From Rhodoblastus sp963703385 (GTDB lineage: Bacteria > Pseudomonadota > Alphaproteobacteria > Rhizobiales > Beijerinckiaceae), in the NCBI GenBank assembly GCA_963703385.1, contig OY969816.1, forward strand, positions 3,782,001 through 3,846,000: 64,000 bases of DNA, read 5' to 3'. Below are positions 47,293-55,192 of this stretch, piece by piece; position 1 is the first letter of the stretch, and every line of letters begins with the position of its first letter. Made by a program: the position numbers and the translations under genes. The notes beneath the pieces were generated by a model that searched no databases, had not been told where the DNA came from, and saw only the letters and a program-made list of their open reading frames with translations.

Positions 47293-48167
47293 AGGATCGG
47301 CGGCTCGATTCCCAGTTCGTCGCGATGGGCGACGACATCGATCCCCTCGTCGCGCACCGCACGGGTGGCGTGGGCGTTATAGCCCATGGCCCGGAACAGG
47401 TCGGCCACGAAAGGCTCAAGCGGAAAGCCTTTCAGATCGGTCTTGATCTTCTTGGAGATGAAATCCCTGGTGGTCTCGGCGATGTCGCGCGCCACCCGGA
47501 CCTGGGTTTCGTCATCGGTCGGGCTCGCCGAGCCGGCGGGGCCGGCGTCGGAGGGCGGCTCGAAACGGCGGATGAATTCGCCGGCGAAGTTGCGCACCTC
47601 GAACAGGGTCAGCACCGAACCCAGTTCGTAGAGCGCGCCCTGCGAAAAGACATCGCGGCTGAGCGAGGCCTGCCAGCGCACGCCGCGCCGGTGAGGAAAG
47701 TCGGGATTGCCCGAGCGGTCGTAGAAATAGGGCGTCGAAACCTCGCCCCACATCAAGGTGCGGTCGAGCTTGCGCGGATAGATCACGCGGTCGCCGATCT
47801 TCATTTCGTGAACGAAACGGAACAGCTGGCCGGCCTGGATCGGCACCGCGCCCGGCTTGGTTTCGCTTGTGGTTCGCGTGAAAACGTCCTTGAAGGCGGC
47901 GCGCTGGGCGGGCAGCGCGCTCAAATCCTCATTGGCGTCGCGAAAGCTGACCGCGATCTGCCCATTTTCGATGAACAAAGGGTCGGCCTCGCTGTCGCCG
48001 CCGGCGCGGACCGCCCAGACCCGAAACCTCATCCTTGGAGACCCGAAAAAAAGACGGACGGATCAGCTCCAACCGTCGGATCAGTCTAACTCAGTCTTTT
48101 TTGCGGCGAAATCAACCGGCAGGTTGTGGCGAGGATGCCGGATGGCTGAAGTCGCCGGTCAGACCAT

Positions 48168-48893
48168 TCAGACCATGTATTGGCCGCCGTTGACGCTGAG
48201 CGTCGAGCCGGTGACGAAGCCGGCGTCGTCGGAAACCAGGAACACCACCGCGCGGGCGATTTCCTCCGGCTCGCCGAGGCGTCCGACCGGGATATGGGGG
48301 AGGATCGCCTTTTCGACCACCGCGGGGTCGATCGCCTTGACCATTTCGGTGGCGATATAGCCGGGACAGATGGCGTTGACGGTGATGCCGGCGCGCGCGC
48401 CTTCCTGAGCCAACGACTTGACGAAGCCGATGTCGCCGGCCTTGGCGGCGGAATAATTGGCCTGACCCATCTGGCCCTTCTGGCCGTTGACCGAGGAAAT
48501 GCAGACGACGCGGCCGAATTTGCGGGCGCGCATGCCCTCCCAGACCGGGCGCGTCATGTTGAACAGGGAATTCAGATTGGTGTTGATGACCGCGTACCAT
48601 TGCTCCTTGGTCATCTTGTGGAACATGCCGTCCTTGGTGATGCCGGCGTTGTTGACCAGGATCTCGACCGGACCGAGATCGGCCTCGACCTTGGCGATTC
48701 CCGCCGCGCAGGCGTCATAGTCGGACACGTCCCATTTGTAGACATGGATGCCGGTCTCGGCGTTGAAAGCCTTGGCGGCTTCGTCATTGCCGGCATAGGT
48801 CGCCGCGACCTTGTGGCCCGCCGCTTTGAGGGCCCTGGAAATGGCCGCGCCGATGCCGCGCGTGCCGCCGGTGACGAGTGCGACTCGAGACAT
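48168..48893 (-). CDS. phaB: Acetoacetyl-CoA reductase
   Basis: PhaB reduces acetoacetyl-CoA to (R)-3-hydroxybutyryl-CoA with NADPH, the monomer for polyhydroxybutyrate. The 241-residue short-chain dehydrogenase has the cofactor loop TGGTRGIGAAIS, VNNAGITKDGMFHKM, catalytic Ser in ISSVNGQKGQMGQANYSAAKAG with the YxxxK pair, and the PhaB-type GRLGEPEEIA end. It lies downstream of phaA on the same strand, but an intrinsic terminator sits between them. Confidence 0.96.
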   Translation of the reverse strand: MSRVALVTGGTRGIGAAISRALKAAGHKVAATYAGNDEAAKAFNAETGIHVYKWDVSDYDACAAGIAKVEADLGPVEILVNNAGITKDGMFHKMTKEQWYAVINTNLNSLFNMTRPVWEGMRARKFGRVVCISSVNGQKGQMGQANYSAAKAGDIGFVKSLAQEGARAGITVNAICPGYIATEMVKAIDPAVVEKAILPHIPVGRLGEPEEIARAVVFLVSDDAGFVTGSTLSVNGGQYMV

Positions 48894-48920
48894 GTTTTTC
48901 CCCTTCGGATTTTTTCTGTT

Positions 48921-48957
48921 GAGAAGAAAAAGCGCCGGCCGTTGGGCGGCCGGCGCT
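48921..48957 (-). terminator. Rho-independent terminator between phaA and phaB
   Basis: On the minus strand the 10-bp stem AGCGCCGGCC / GGCCGGCGCT is followed by TTTTTCTTCTC. It begins 18 bases after the phaA stop and ends 28 bases before the phaB start, so phaB expression would need read-through or its own promoter. Confidence 0.82.
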
Positions 48958-48974
48958 CATTGGTGAAAAAGGGC

Positions 48975-50150
48975 TCAACGCTCGACGGCGAGCGCGACGC
49001 CCATGCCGCCGCCGATGCACAAGGTGGCGAGACCCTTCTTGGCGTCGCGCTTGAGCATTTCATGCAGCAGGGTGATGAGCACCCGCGCGCCCGAAGCGCC
49101 GATCGGGTGGCCGATCGCGATGGCGCCGCCATTGACGTTCACCTTGGCGACGTCCCAGCCGAGCTCCTTGTTGACCGAGATCGCCTGGGCGGCGAAGGCC
49201 TCGTTGGCTTCGATCAGGTCGAGGTCCTGGATGTTCCAGCCGGCCTTGGCGAGCGCCTTGCGGCTGGACGGGATCGGGCCGGTGCCCATCAGCGCCGGAT
49301 CGACGCCGGCGGTCGCCCAGGAGGCGATGCGGGCGAGGGGAGTGAGGCCGCGCCGCGCGGCTTCGGCCGCGCTCATCAGGACCACGGCGCCAGCGCCGTC
49401 GTTGATGCCCGAGGCGTTGCCGGCCGTCACCGTGCCGTCCTTGCTGAAGGCCGGACGCAATTTGGCGAGCGCGTCATAGGTCACGCCGTCGCGGATGAAT
49501 TCGTCGGTGTCGACGACGATGTCGCCCTTCTTGGTCTTGATCGTGTACGGAACGATCTCGTCCTTGAAGCGGCCGGATTTTTTCGCGGCTTCCGCCTTGT
49601 TCTGCGACGCGACGGCGAAGTGGTCCTGCTCCTCGCGGGTGATCTGGTACTTGGTGGCGATGTTCTCCGCGGTCGCGCCCATGTGATAGCCGTGGAAGGC
49701 GTCCGTCAGGCCGTCCTTGAGCATGGTGTCGATCAGTTTCAATTCGCCCATTTTCACGCCGGAACGAAGATAGGCCGCGTGCTGGGACTGCGACATGCTT
49801 TCCATGCCGCCCGCCACGATGACATTGGCGTCGCCGTTGACGATCTGTTGCAGCCCGAGCGCGACCGTACGCAGGCCCGAGCCGCAGAGCTGGTTGATGC
49901 CGAAGGCGGTTTTCTCATCGGGAATTCCGGCGGCCCGCGCCGCCTGGCGCGCCGGGTTCTGGCCCTCGCCGGCGGCGAGAATCTGGCCGAGGATGACTTC
50001 GTCCACGTCGGCGGCGGCGACGGACGCGCGCTCCAGCGCGGCCTTGACGGCGGCGGCGCCGAGTTCATGGGCCAGCACATTGGCGAAAACCCCGTTGAAC
50101 GAGCCCACGGCAGTGCGCGCGGCGGAAACGATCACGACATCGGTCGACAT
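48975..50150 (-). CDS. phaA: Acetyl-CoA acetyltransferase (beta-ketothiolase)
   Basis: PhaA condenses two acetyl-CoA to acetoacetyl-CoA. The 391-residue protein has the nucleophile motif NQLCGSGLRTV (Cys near 89), NGGAIAIGHPIGASGAR (His) and the final CIGGGMGVALAVE with the second Cys. It is the first step of the polyhydroxybutyrate pathway. It is divergent from phaR; the synthase phaC is not in the window. Confidence 0.97.
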   Translation of the reverse strand: MSTDVVIVSAARTAVGSFNGVFANVLAHELGAAAVKAALERASVAAADVDEVILGQILAAGEGQNPARQAARAAGIPDEKTAFGINQLCGSGLRTVALGLQQIVNGDANVIVAGGMESMSQSQHAAYLRSGVKMGELKLIDTMLKDGLTDAFHGYHMGATAENIATKYQITREEQDHFAVASQNKAEAAKKSGRFKDEIVPYTIKTKKGDIVVDTDEFIRDGVTYDALAKLRPAFSKDGTVTAGNASGINDGAGAVVLMSAAEAARRGLTPLARIASWATAGVDPALMGTGPIPSSRKALAKAGWNIQDLDLIEANEAFAAQAISVNKELGWDVAKVNVNGGAIAIGHPIGASGARVLITLLHEMLKRDAKKGLATLCIGGGMGVALAVER

Positions 50151-50447
50151 GGAAAATCCTCCGGAACTTGGCCCGCCGCCCTTTTGGCGCGGCCCGCATG
50201 GCTTAGTCAGGTTGGCGACATGGGCGTTAGTTTGACCATTTCCACTTGGGCGCGGTCAAGGCGCCAGGAGCGCCGCGTCATGGTCATTTGGTTGTAGATC
50301 ATTCGGGAATGACGGGTTGATGAAGAAGTCGCTTTGTCTTTGGCGCCGCCAAGGTTATCGTCATGCGATCCGGGCGCGCGGGCGGGAGACCCGCGCCCGT
50401 GGAAGGGCGGGCCGGCGGCGCGGCAGTCGTCGCGCATGGGAACGAAA
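50151..50447. promoter_or_regulatory. Divergent phaA-phaR control region
   Basis: No gene is seen. Both promoters and any PhaR operator should lie in these 297 bases. The TTGGCGCCGCCAAGG palindrome near 50339-50353 is the most regular element I see. Its role as operator is unproven. Confidence 0.4.
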
Positions 50448-51044
50448 ATGACGAACGAGAAGCAACCCGTCACGATCAAGAAATATGCCAACCGGCGCCT
50501 CTACAATACCGGCGCCAGCGCTTATGTGACGCTCGAAGACCTGGCTGGGATGGTGAAGAACGGCGAGGATTTCGTCGTTTTCGACGCCAAGAGCGGCGAA
50601 GAAATCACCCGCTCCGTCCTGGCGCAGATCATTTTCGAGCAGGAAGGCAAGACCGGGCAGAACCTGCTGCCGATCCGGTTCCTGCGCCAGCTGATCCGCT
50701 TCTATGGCGACAGCATGCAGATGTTCGTGCCGAGCTATCTCGAATTTTCGATCGAGCGGCTGACCAAGGACAGCCAGAAGTTTCGCGATCAGTTCGAGGC
50801 GGCGTTGAGCGCCAATCCGCTCGCCGGCCCGTCGCGCCAGATGTTCCAGTCGATGGAGGAGCAGGCGCGCAAGAACATGGCGATGTTCCGCGAGGCGCTC
50901 GAGATGTTCTCGCCTTTTGGCGCGGCGGTGGCCGATGGCGCCAAACCGCGGGCGCCGGCCCAGCCGTCGAGCGAACTGGACGAGATGCGGGCGCAGCTTG
51001 CCGAGATGCAAAAGCGCATTGACGGGCTGGTCAAGAAAGAATGA
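50448..51044 (+). CDS. phaR: Polyhydroxyalkanoate synthesis repressor PhaR
   Basis: PhaR binds both PHB and DNA and represses phasin and related genes until polymer appears. ATG 50448 gives 198 residues starting MTNEKQPVTIKKYANRRLYNT, the strongly conserved DNA-binding PHB_acc_N domain. Next come LEDLAGMVKNGEDFVVFDAKSGEEITRSVL and a PHB accumulation domain (FIPSYLEFSIERL-like). The C-terminus ends in a short coiled coil. An ATG at 50436 is an alternative. It is divergent from phaA. Confidence 0.94.
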   Translation: MTNEKQPVTIKKYANRRLYNTGASAYVTLEDLAGMVKNGEDFVVFDAKSGEEITRSVLAQIIFEQEGKTGQNLLPIRFLRQLIRFYGDSMQMFVPSYLEFSIERLTKDSQKFRDQFEAALSANPLAGPSRQMFQSMEEQARKNMAMFREALEMFSPFGAAVADGAKPRAPAQPSSELDEMRAQLAEMQKRIDGLVKKE

Positions 51045-51059
51045 AGGCAGAGACGCCCA

Positions 51060-51362
51060 TTGTTCTGGCGTGAAAGCGAATCCGAGCCGGTTCGGCTCTA
51101 CCGGGTCTTGCGCGACATGGCGCAGGACAAGCTGTCGCGCGGCGCGACGGCGGGCGTCGATTCCCGCTATGTCGCTTTTTCGCGCGGCTGCGGCGGCGGC
51201 CCGAGCTTTGTCGTTCGCGAGGAGGAGGGCGACGGAAGCTGCCGCGCTTACGCCATTCTCGCGACCTACGTGTCGAGCGGCGTCGAGGAGTTGAGCTTTC
51301 CCTCGCCGGCCGAAGCCCTGGCCTTCGTCGCGCGCGCGGTCGAGGCCCTGCGTCGCGGCTGA
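51060..51362 (+). CDS. Conserved hypothetical protein, 100 residues
   Basis: The protein reads FWRESESEPVRLYRVLRDMA, then SFVVREEEGDGSCRAYAILATYVSSGVEELSF and an alanine-rich helix at the end. It has no known motif, signal peptide or membrane span. The start is uncertain: TTG 51060 lies 15 bases after the phaR stop, while the next ATG (about 51117) would remove the first 19 residues. It probably belongs to the phaR transcript. The function is unknown. Confidence 0.6.
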   Translation: MFWRESESEPVRLYRVLRDMAQDKLSRGATAGVDSRYVAFSRGCGGGPSFVVREEEGDGSCRAYAILATYVSSGVEELSFPSPAEALAFVARAVEALRRG

Positions 51363-51365
51363 AAT

Positions 51366-53258
51366 TCAGCCATCGGCTGAGGGAGAGCGGCCAGTCGGCA
51401 AGGTGGCCGCGGCGAAAAAGTCGCCCTGGAGATAATCGACGCCCCAATCGCGCAGCATGTCGGCGGTGTCCTTGTCCTCGACCCATTCCGCCACCACCGG
51501 GATGCCGACATGGCGCGCCAGGTCGATCAAGGTGCGCACGAAAAACCGGTCGTCCTCCGACCGCGCCATGTTCTGCACGAAAGCGCCGTCGATCTTCACC
51601 ATATCGAAATCGAAACGCCGCAGGTTCTTGAACGAGGTATGGCCGGCGCCGAAGTCGTCCATGACGACCTTGGCCCCGAACTGCTTGAGGCCAGAGACCA
51701 CCTTGATGGTCGCCTCGACGTCTTCGATGGCGCAGGTTTCGGTGAGTTCGATGGTCAATCGGCGGACGAGATCCGGATCGGGGTCGAGCAGAACGCGCAG
51801 GCGCGCGAAGAAATCGGGTTCATGCAGGGTTTGGCCCGAAACATTCACGGCGATCCGCATCTCGGGATGTTCCGCAAGCTTTTTCAGGGCGAGTTCGAGC
51901 ACGCGTTGATCGATCATCTGGATCAATCCCGACTTCTCCGCCGTCGGCAGGACGCTGGCCGGGGCGACCAGGGAGCCGTCGGGACGGCGCAGACGCATCA
52001 AGGCCTCGTAAAGCTCCACTTCGCCGGTCGCGGCGCGGACCAGAGGCTGAAGCGCGATGCGGATTCGGTCTTCGTTCAGCGCGGAGACGATTTCGTCCGA
52101 TATTTTCAACGCCCGCATCCGCAAGTCTTCGCGCGCCAGCGAGGGTTCATAAAGCATGAAACGCGCCGCGCCGGGCTGGCGGGCGAGATCCAGCGCCTCC
52201 TCGGCGTGCTGGAACAGAACATGCGCCGCCCGGCCGTTGCGTGGCGCGACGGCGCCGCCGATGCGCAATGAAACCGGGGCCGGTCCGGCGCTGGTCTCGA
52301 ACGGCGTCGTGGCGGCGGCTTCGATCAGCCGTTCGGCCACAGCGCTCAATTCTTCGGTGTCGGCATTTTGCACGATCAGCCCGAACTTGTTGCCGGCGTA
52401 GCGGGCGAGAAGATCGCGCTCGCGGCAGTTGGCCCGCAGCAGCTTGGCGAGGCTGGCGATCACCTGGTCGGCGACATCGTAGCCATAGGTGCGGTTGAGC
52501 ATGAACAGATTGTCCACGCTCACCAGCAGAGCGCCGAAGGATTGCTTGTGCTTGGCCGCGGCGGCAAAGAAATGGCTGGTCTGTTCCAGCAGGCTCGCGC
52601 GGTTCAGCGCGCCGGTCAGCAGGTCGAAGCGGGACGTGAAGGCGAACTGCCGCTGTTGTCGGTAACGGTCGGTGATGACGCGGATCAGACCGTGAGCGCG
52701 CGCCGGGCGCCCATTCGGCCCTGCAAACCAGCGTCCCGTATCCTCGATCCAGACGGTCGCGTCGCGGGAACTGTCAGGAGGAATGACGCCATAACAGATC
52801 TGGAATGGGACGCCCTTGCCCTCATCCACGGCGGTCGAGCGCGCGATCGCCTCGTAAGGCGAACTTTCGCTGTCGTGGGACAGGCATTCGGCATAGCCGC
52901 GACCGGTCGAGAGAGCGTCGATGTTCTGGAAGCCGAACACCGATTCGACTTTCGGGCCCCATGTGATCCGGTCGAATTGCAGATCCCAATCATAGACGAC
53001 CTGCCCGATGGAATCGAGAATGGCGCGCGGATCGGGCGTGCTGCCGGGATCCTGGGCTCCATCCGGCGCGGTCGCCGCTGTCTCGCCGCTCTGCGCGAGG
53101 GGCGCCGACGCCGCGCGCGCGGACAACGCCCGTTCGACGGGCGGCGGGAGGGCGAACAGGCCGGCCGGCTCCTCGCGACGTTCGATCGCCGGTTCGGAGC
53201 CGCGATCCCCCTTCCCGGCGACTTTCCCTGGGGGAACCGCGAAATAGCGAAGTTGCAC
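51366..53258 (-). CDS. Cyclic-di-GMP protein: PAS-like, degenerate GGDEF and intact EAL domains
   Basis: The 630-residue protein has a variable N-terminus, a PAS-like region (residues about 78-200), a GGDEF domain whose active loop reads AGNKF, and a C-terminal EAL domain. The EAL catalytic set is present: EALMRL, NVS, ELTET, DDFGAGHTS, KIDG, AEWVE (usually AEGVE) and YLQGDFF. It is therefore predicted to be a c-di-GMP phosphodiesterase without cyclase activity; the GGDEF part may bind GTP or be structural. No membrane helices are evident. It is convergent with the small gene next to phaR. Confidence 0.88.
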   Translation of the reverse strand: MQLRYFAVPPGKVAGKGDRGSEPAIERREEPAGLFALPPPVERALSARAASAPLAQSGETAATAPDGAQDPGSTPDPRAILDSIGQVVYDWDLQFDRITWGPKVESVFGFQNIDALSTGRGYAECLSHDSESSPYEAIARSTAVDEGKGVPFQICYGVIPPDSSRDATVWIEDTGRWFAGPNGRPARAHGLIRVITDRYRQQRQFAFTSRFDLLTGALNRASLLEQTSHFFAAAAKHKQSFGALLVSVDNLFMLNRTYGYDVADQVIASLAKLLRANCRERDLLARYAGNKFGLIVQNADTEELSAVAERLIEAAATTPFETSAGPAPVSLRIGGAVAPRNGRAAHVLFQHAEEALDLARQPGAARFMLYEPSLAREDLRMRALKISDEIVSALNEDRIRIALQPLVRAATGEVELYEALMRLRRPDGSLVAPASVLPTAEKSGLIQMIDQRVLELALKKLAEHPEMRIAVNVSGQTLHEPDFFARLRVLLDPDPDLVRRLTIELTETCAIEDVEATIKVVSGLKQFGAKVVMDDFGAGHTSFKNLRRFDFDMVKIDGAFVQNMARSEDDRFFVRTLIDLARHVGIPVVAEWVEDKDTADMLRDWGVDYLQGDFFAAATLPTGRSPSADG

Positions 53259-53343
53259 GGGCGCGTTTCCAAAAACAGCGGAGGGTCAATTCCAATTCCG
53301 CTGAATCTGCGTCGAAGCTGTTAATTCCGCGTTTATGTTGCGA

Positions 53344-54114
53344 CTAGAAACAATTCTTCCGCTCGCGCAGAATCGTGAAGGCCTCGACCGGATCCGCGTC
53401 ATCCAGGCCCAGCGCCTTCTGGAGTTGCGGATTGGCGGCGCGCAGGAAGGGATTGGTCTCACATTCCCTCGCGATGGTGGTCGGCAGCGTGAAAGCGCCG
53501 CGCGCGCGCAAGGCGGCGACTTCCTGGATTCGTTCGTGGAGGAGGACGTTCTCCGGATCGACGGCGAGCGCGAATTTCGCATTGGCTTCGGTATATTCGT
53601 GGCCGCAATAAACCTGGGTCTCGCCGGGCAGTTTGGCGAGCCGCATCACGGTCTCGTGCATCATCGGCATCGTCCCCTCCATCACCCGGCCGCAGCCGAG
53701 CGAGAACAAGGTGTCGCCAACCACCACCGCGTCGTCATCCCGGAAAAAATAAGCGAGATGACCCAAAGTGTGGCCGGGGATTTCCCATACCTGCGCGCCG
53801 CTTTCGCCGAGATTGACGACATCCCCTTCGCCAACCGCGAGGTCGAGCGGCGGAAGACGCTGTTGGTCCTTGCGCGCCCCGACGACGCGCGCCTGGGGGA
53901 AACGGGCCTTCAGCTCGGCCACCGCGCCGATGTGATCGTAATGGTGGTGAGTGATCCAGATGTCGGTCAGACTCCAGCCTTTTTCGGCGAGCGCCTCCAG
54001 AATCGGCTCGGCCTCGGGCGCGTCGAGCGCTGCGGTGGCCCCCGAGGCTGGGTCATGGGCGAGGAGGCCGAAATTGTCCGTCAGGCAAAGGAATTGGTGA
54101 AATTCGACCGCCAT
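53344..54114 (-). CDS. gloB: Hydroxyacylglutathione hydrolase (glyoxalase II)
   Basis: GloB hydrolyses S-lactoylglutathione in methylglyoxal detoxification. The 256-residue metallo-beta-lactamase-fold protein has the metal motif THHHYDHIGAV, then IPGHTLGHLAY, VVVGDTLFSLGCGR and YCGHEYTEANAKFA, which is specific to glyoxalase II. ATG 54114 is chosen; the frame extends left without conservation. It is divergent from a methyltransferase gene. Confidence 0.94.
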   Translation of the reverse strand: MAVEFHQFLCLTDNFGLLAHDPASGATAALDAPEAEPILEALAEKGWSLTDIWITHHHYDHIGAVAELKARFPQARVVGARKDQQRLPPLDLAVGEGDVVNLGESGAQVWEIPGHTLGHLAYFFRDDDAVVVGDTLFSLGCGRVMEGTMPMMHETVMRLAKLPGETQVYCGHEYTEANAKFALAVDPENVLLHERIQEVAALRARGAFTLPTTIARECETNPFLRAANPQLQKALGLDDADPVEAFTILRERKNCF

Positions 54115-54238
54115 ATCGCGCTCCTGGTTCGATCGGGTTCGCGCATGAGGTCCATCAGTTGGCCGCGAACCGCGCCATGGCCTCCCAGTTTGGCCGGCTC
54201 GCGCTTGCTTGCAAAGCGATTTTCGCCGATCTTGGCGC

Positions 54239-55192
54239 ATGGCGCTCGATGTCACCGATTTGCGGAGCTTTTACGGCTCGCCGCTGGGCGAGACGGCGCG
54301 CCGGTTCGTCGGCGCGATCCTGACCCGCCGCTGGGATTCTGTCGCGGGCCTCTCGATTGCCGGCCTCGGTTACGCCACGCCTTATCTCGAAATGTTCCGC
54401 GACCACCCCTTGCGCCTGATCGCGATGATGCCGGCGGAGCAGGGCGTCGTGAATTGGCCCGCTTCGGGTCCGTCGTCCTCCACGCTCATCGACGATTCGA
54501 TGCTGCCGCTGCCCGACTCCTGCATCGACCGGATGCTGCTGGCGCACGCCCTGGAAAACGCTGAACATCCGCGCGAGCTGCTTTCGGAGGTCTGGCGGGT
54601 GCTGACGCCGGGCGGCCGGCTGATCGTCGTCGCGCCGAACCGCTCCGGCCTCTGGGCGCGGCTCGACACCACGCCTTTCGGCCACGGCCGTCCCTATTCG
54701 CGCGGCCAACTGATGGACCTCATGCGCGAATCGCTGTTTTCGCCGATCTATTGGAGCGACGCGCTCTATACCCCGCCGGTTCAGCGCGCGGGCTGGCTGA
54801 AATTCGCGCCGGCGGTCGAGCGGGTCAGCGGGAAATTGTCTCTGCCGGGCGCCGGCGTCATCGTGGTCGAGGCGACCAAACAGCTCTATCGGCTGGTCGG
54901 CGCCAGGCGTTCGCGGCGCGGCCTACCGGAACTCGCTCCAGCCCTGGCGCCGGCGCTTACGCCGCGTCCATTCGGGCTCGGCCCGCCGCGCGGCGCCGCG
55001 CGGTCCAGCGACGCGAAGGGCGGCTGGAGCCGATTGCGCTTCGGTCGAATCGCGAAGGGCTCTAACGTTCTTTGTTTTCGCAGCGTTTTTGCGAAAACCG
55101 GCATCCACTTTTCCGCACGCTGTTCGCCGCGCCGGATATCTACTGCCCGGCGACGCGCGCCGCGGTCGGGGCCTTGGCCATCAGACTGTTGA
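54239..55192 (+). CDS. SAM-dependent methyltransferase, C-terminus probably read-through
   Basis: The conserved part, residues 1 to about 235, is a class I methyltransferase: LSIAGLGYATPYLEMFRDHP, LPLPDSCIDRMLLAHALENAEHPRELLSEVWRVLTPGGRLIVVAPNR and a terminal VIVVEATKQLYRLV. The last 80 or so codons are Arg/Pro-rich, cross a TTTTCGCA / TGCGAAAA hairpin at 55075-55097 and overlap the convergent peptidase gene by 53 bases. I suspect the original stop was nearer to 55070. The substrate is unknown. It is divergent from gloB, a common alphaproteobacterial arrangement. Confidence 0.75.
   Translation: MALDVTDLRSFYGSPLGETARRFVGAILTRRWDSVAGLSIAGLGYATPYLEMFRDHPLRLIAMMPAEQGVVNWPASGPSSSTLIDDSMLPLPDSCIDRMLLAHALENAEHPRELLSEVWRVLTPGGRLIVVAPNRSGLWARLDTTPFGHGRPYSRGQLMDLMRESLFSPIYWSDALYTPPVQRAGWLKFAPAVERVSGKLSLPGAGVIVVEATKQLYRLVGARRSRRGLPELAPALAPALTPRPFGLGPPRGAARSSDAKGGWSRLRFGRIAKGSNVLCFRSVFAKTGIHFSARCSPRRISTARRRAPRSGPWPSDC

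Larger units (their letters stand above)
43068..48032 (-). pseudogene. Mrr-type restriction endonuclease gene, split by a transposon
   Basis: The 5' part (48032 down to 47285) encodes an N-terminal domain of about 150 residues and the start of an Mrr catalytic domain: LEPFVADLFRAMGYNAH and DEGIDVVAHRDELG. The 3' part (43347 down to 43068) encodes the rest, including IHDRDVGIFITTGGYT and FVSLIEKYYDALD. Removing bases 43348-47284 and one copy of the 8-bp duplication gives an uninterrupted frame reading PPILKIQVKAHDGKI. The insertion thus hits the catalytic QVK motif. Mrr enzymes cut methylated or foreign DNA. The gene is inactive as it stands; the rest is undamaged, which suggests a recent event. 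Confidence 0.88.

Noticed and set aside
48180..50297. 705-codon plus-strand open frame opposite phaB and phaA
   Set aside because: Antisense shadow of two well-conserved genes and the terminator between them.
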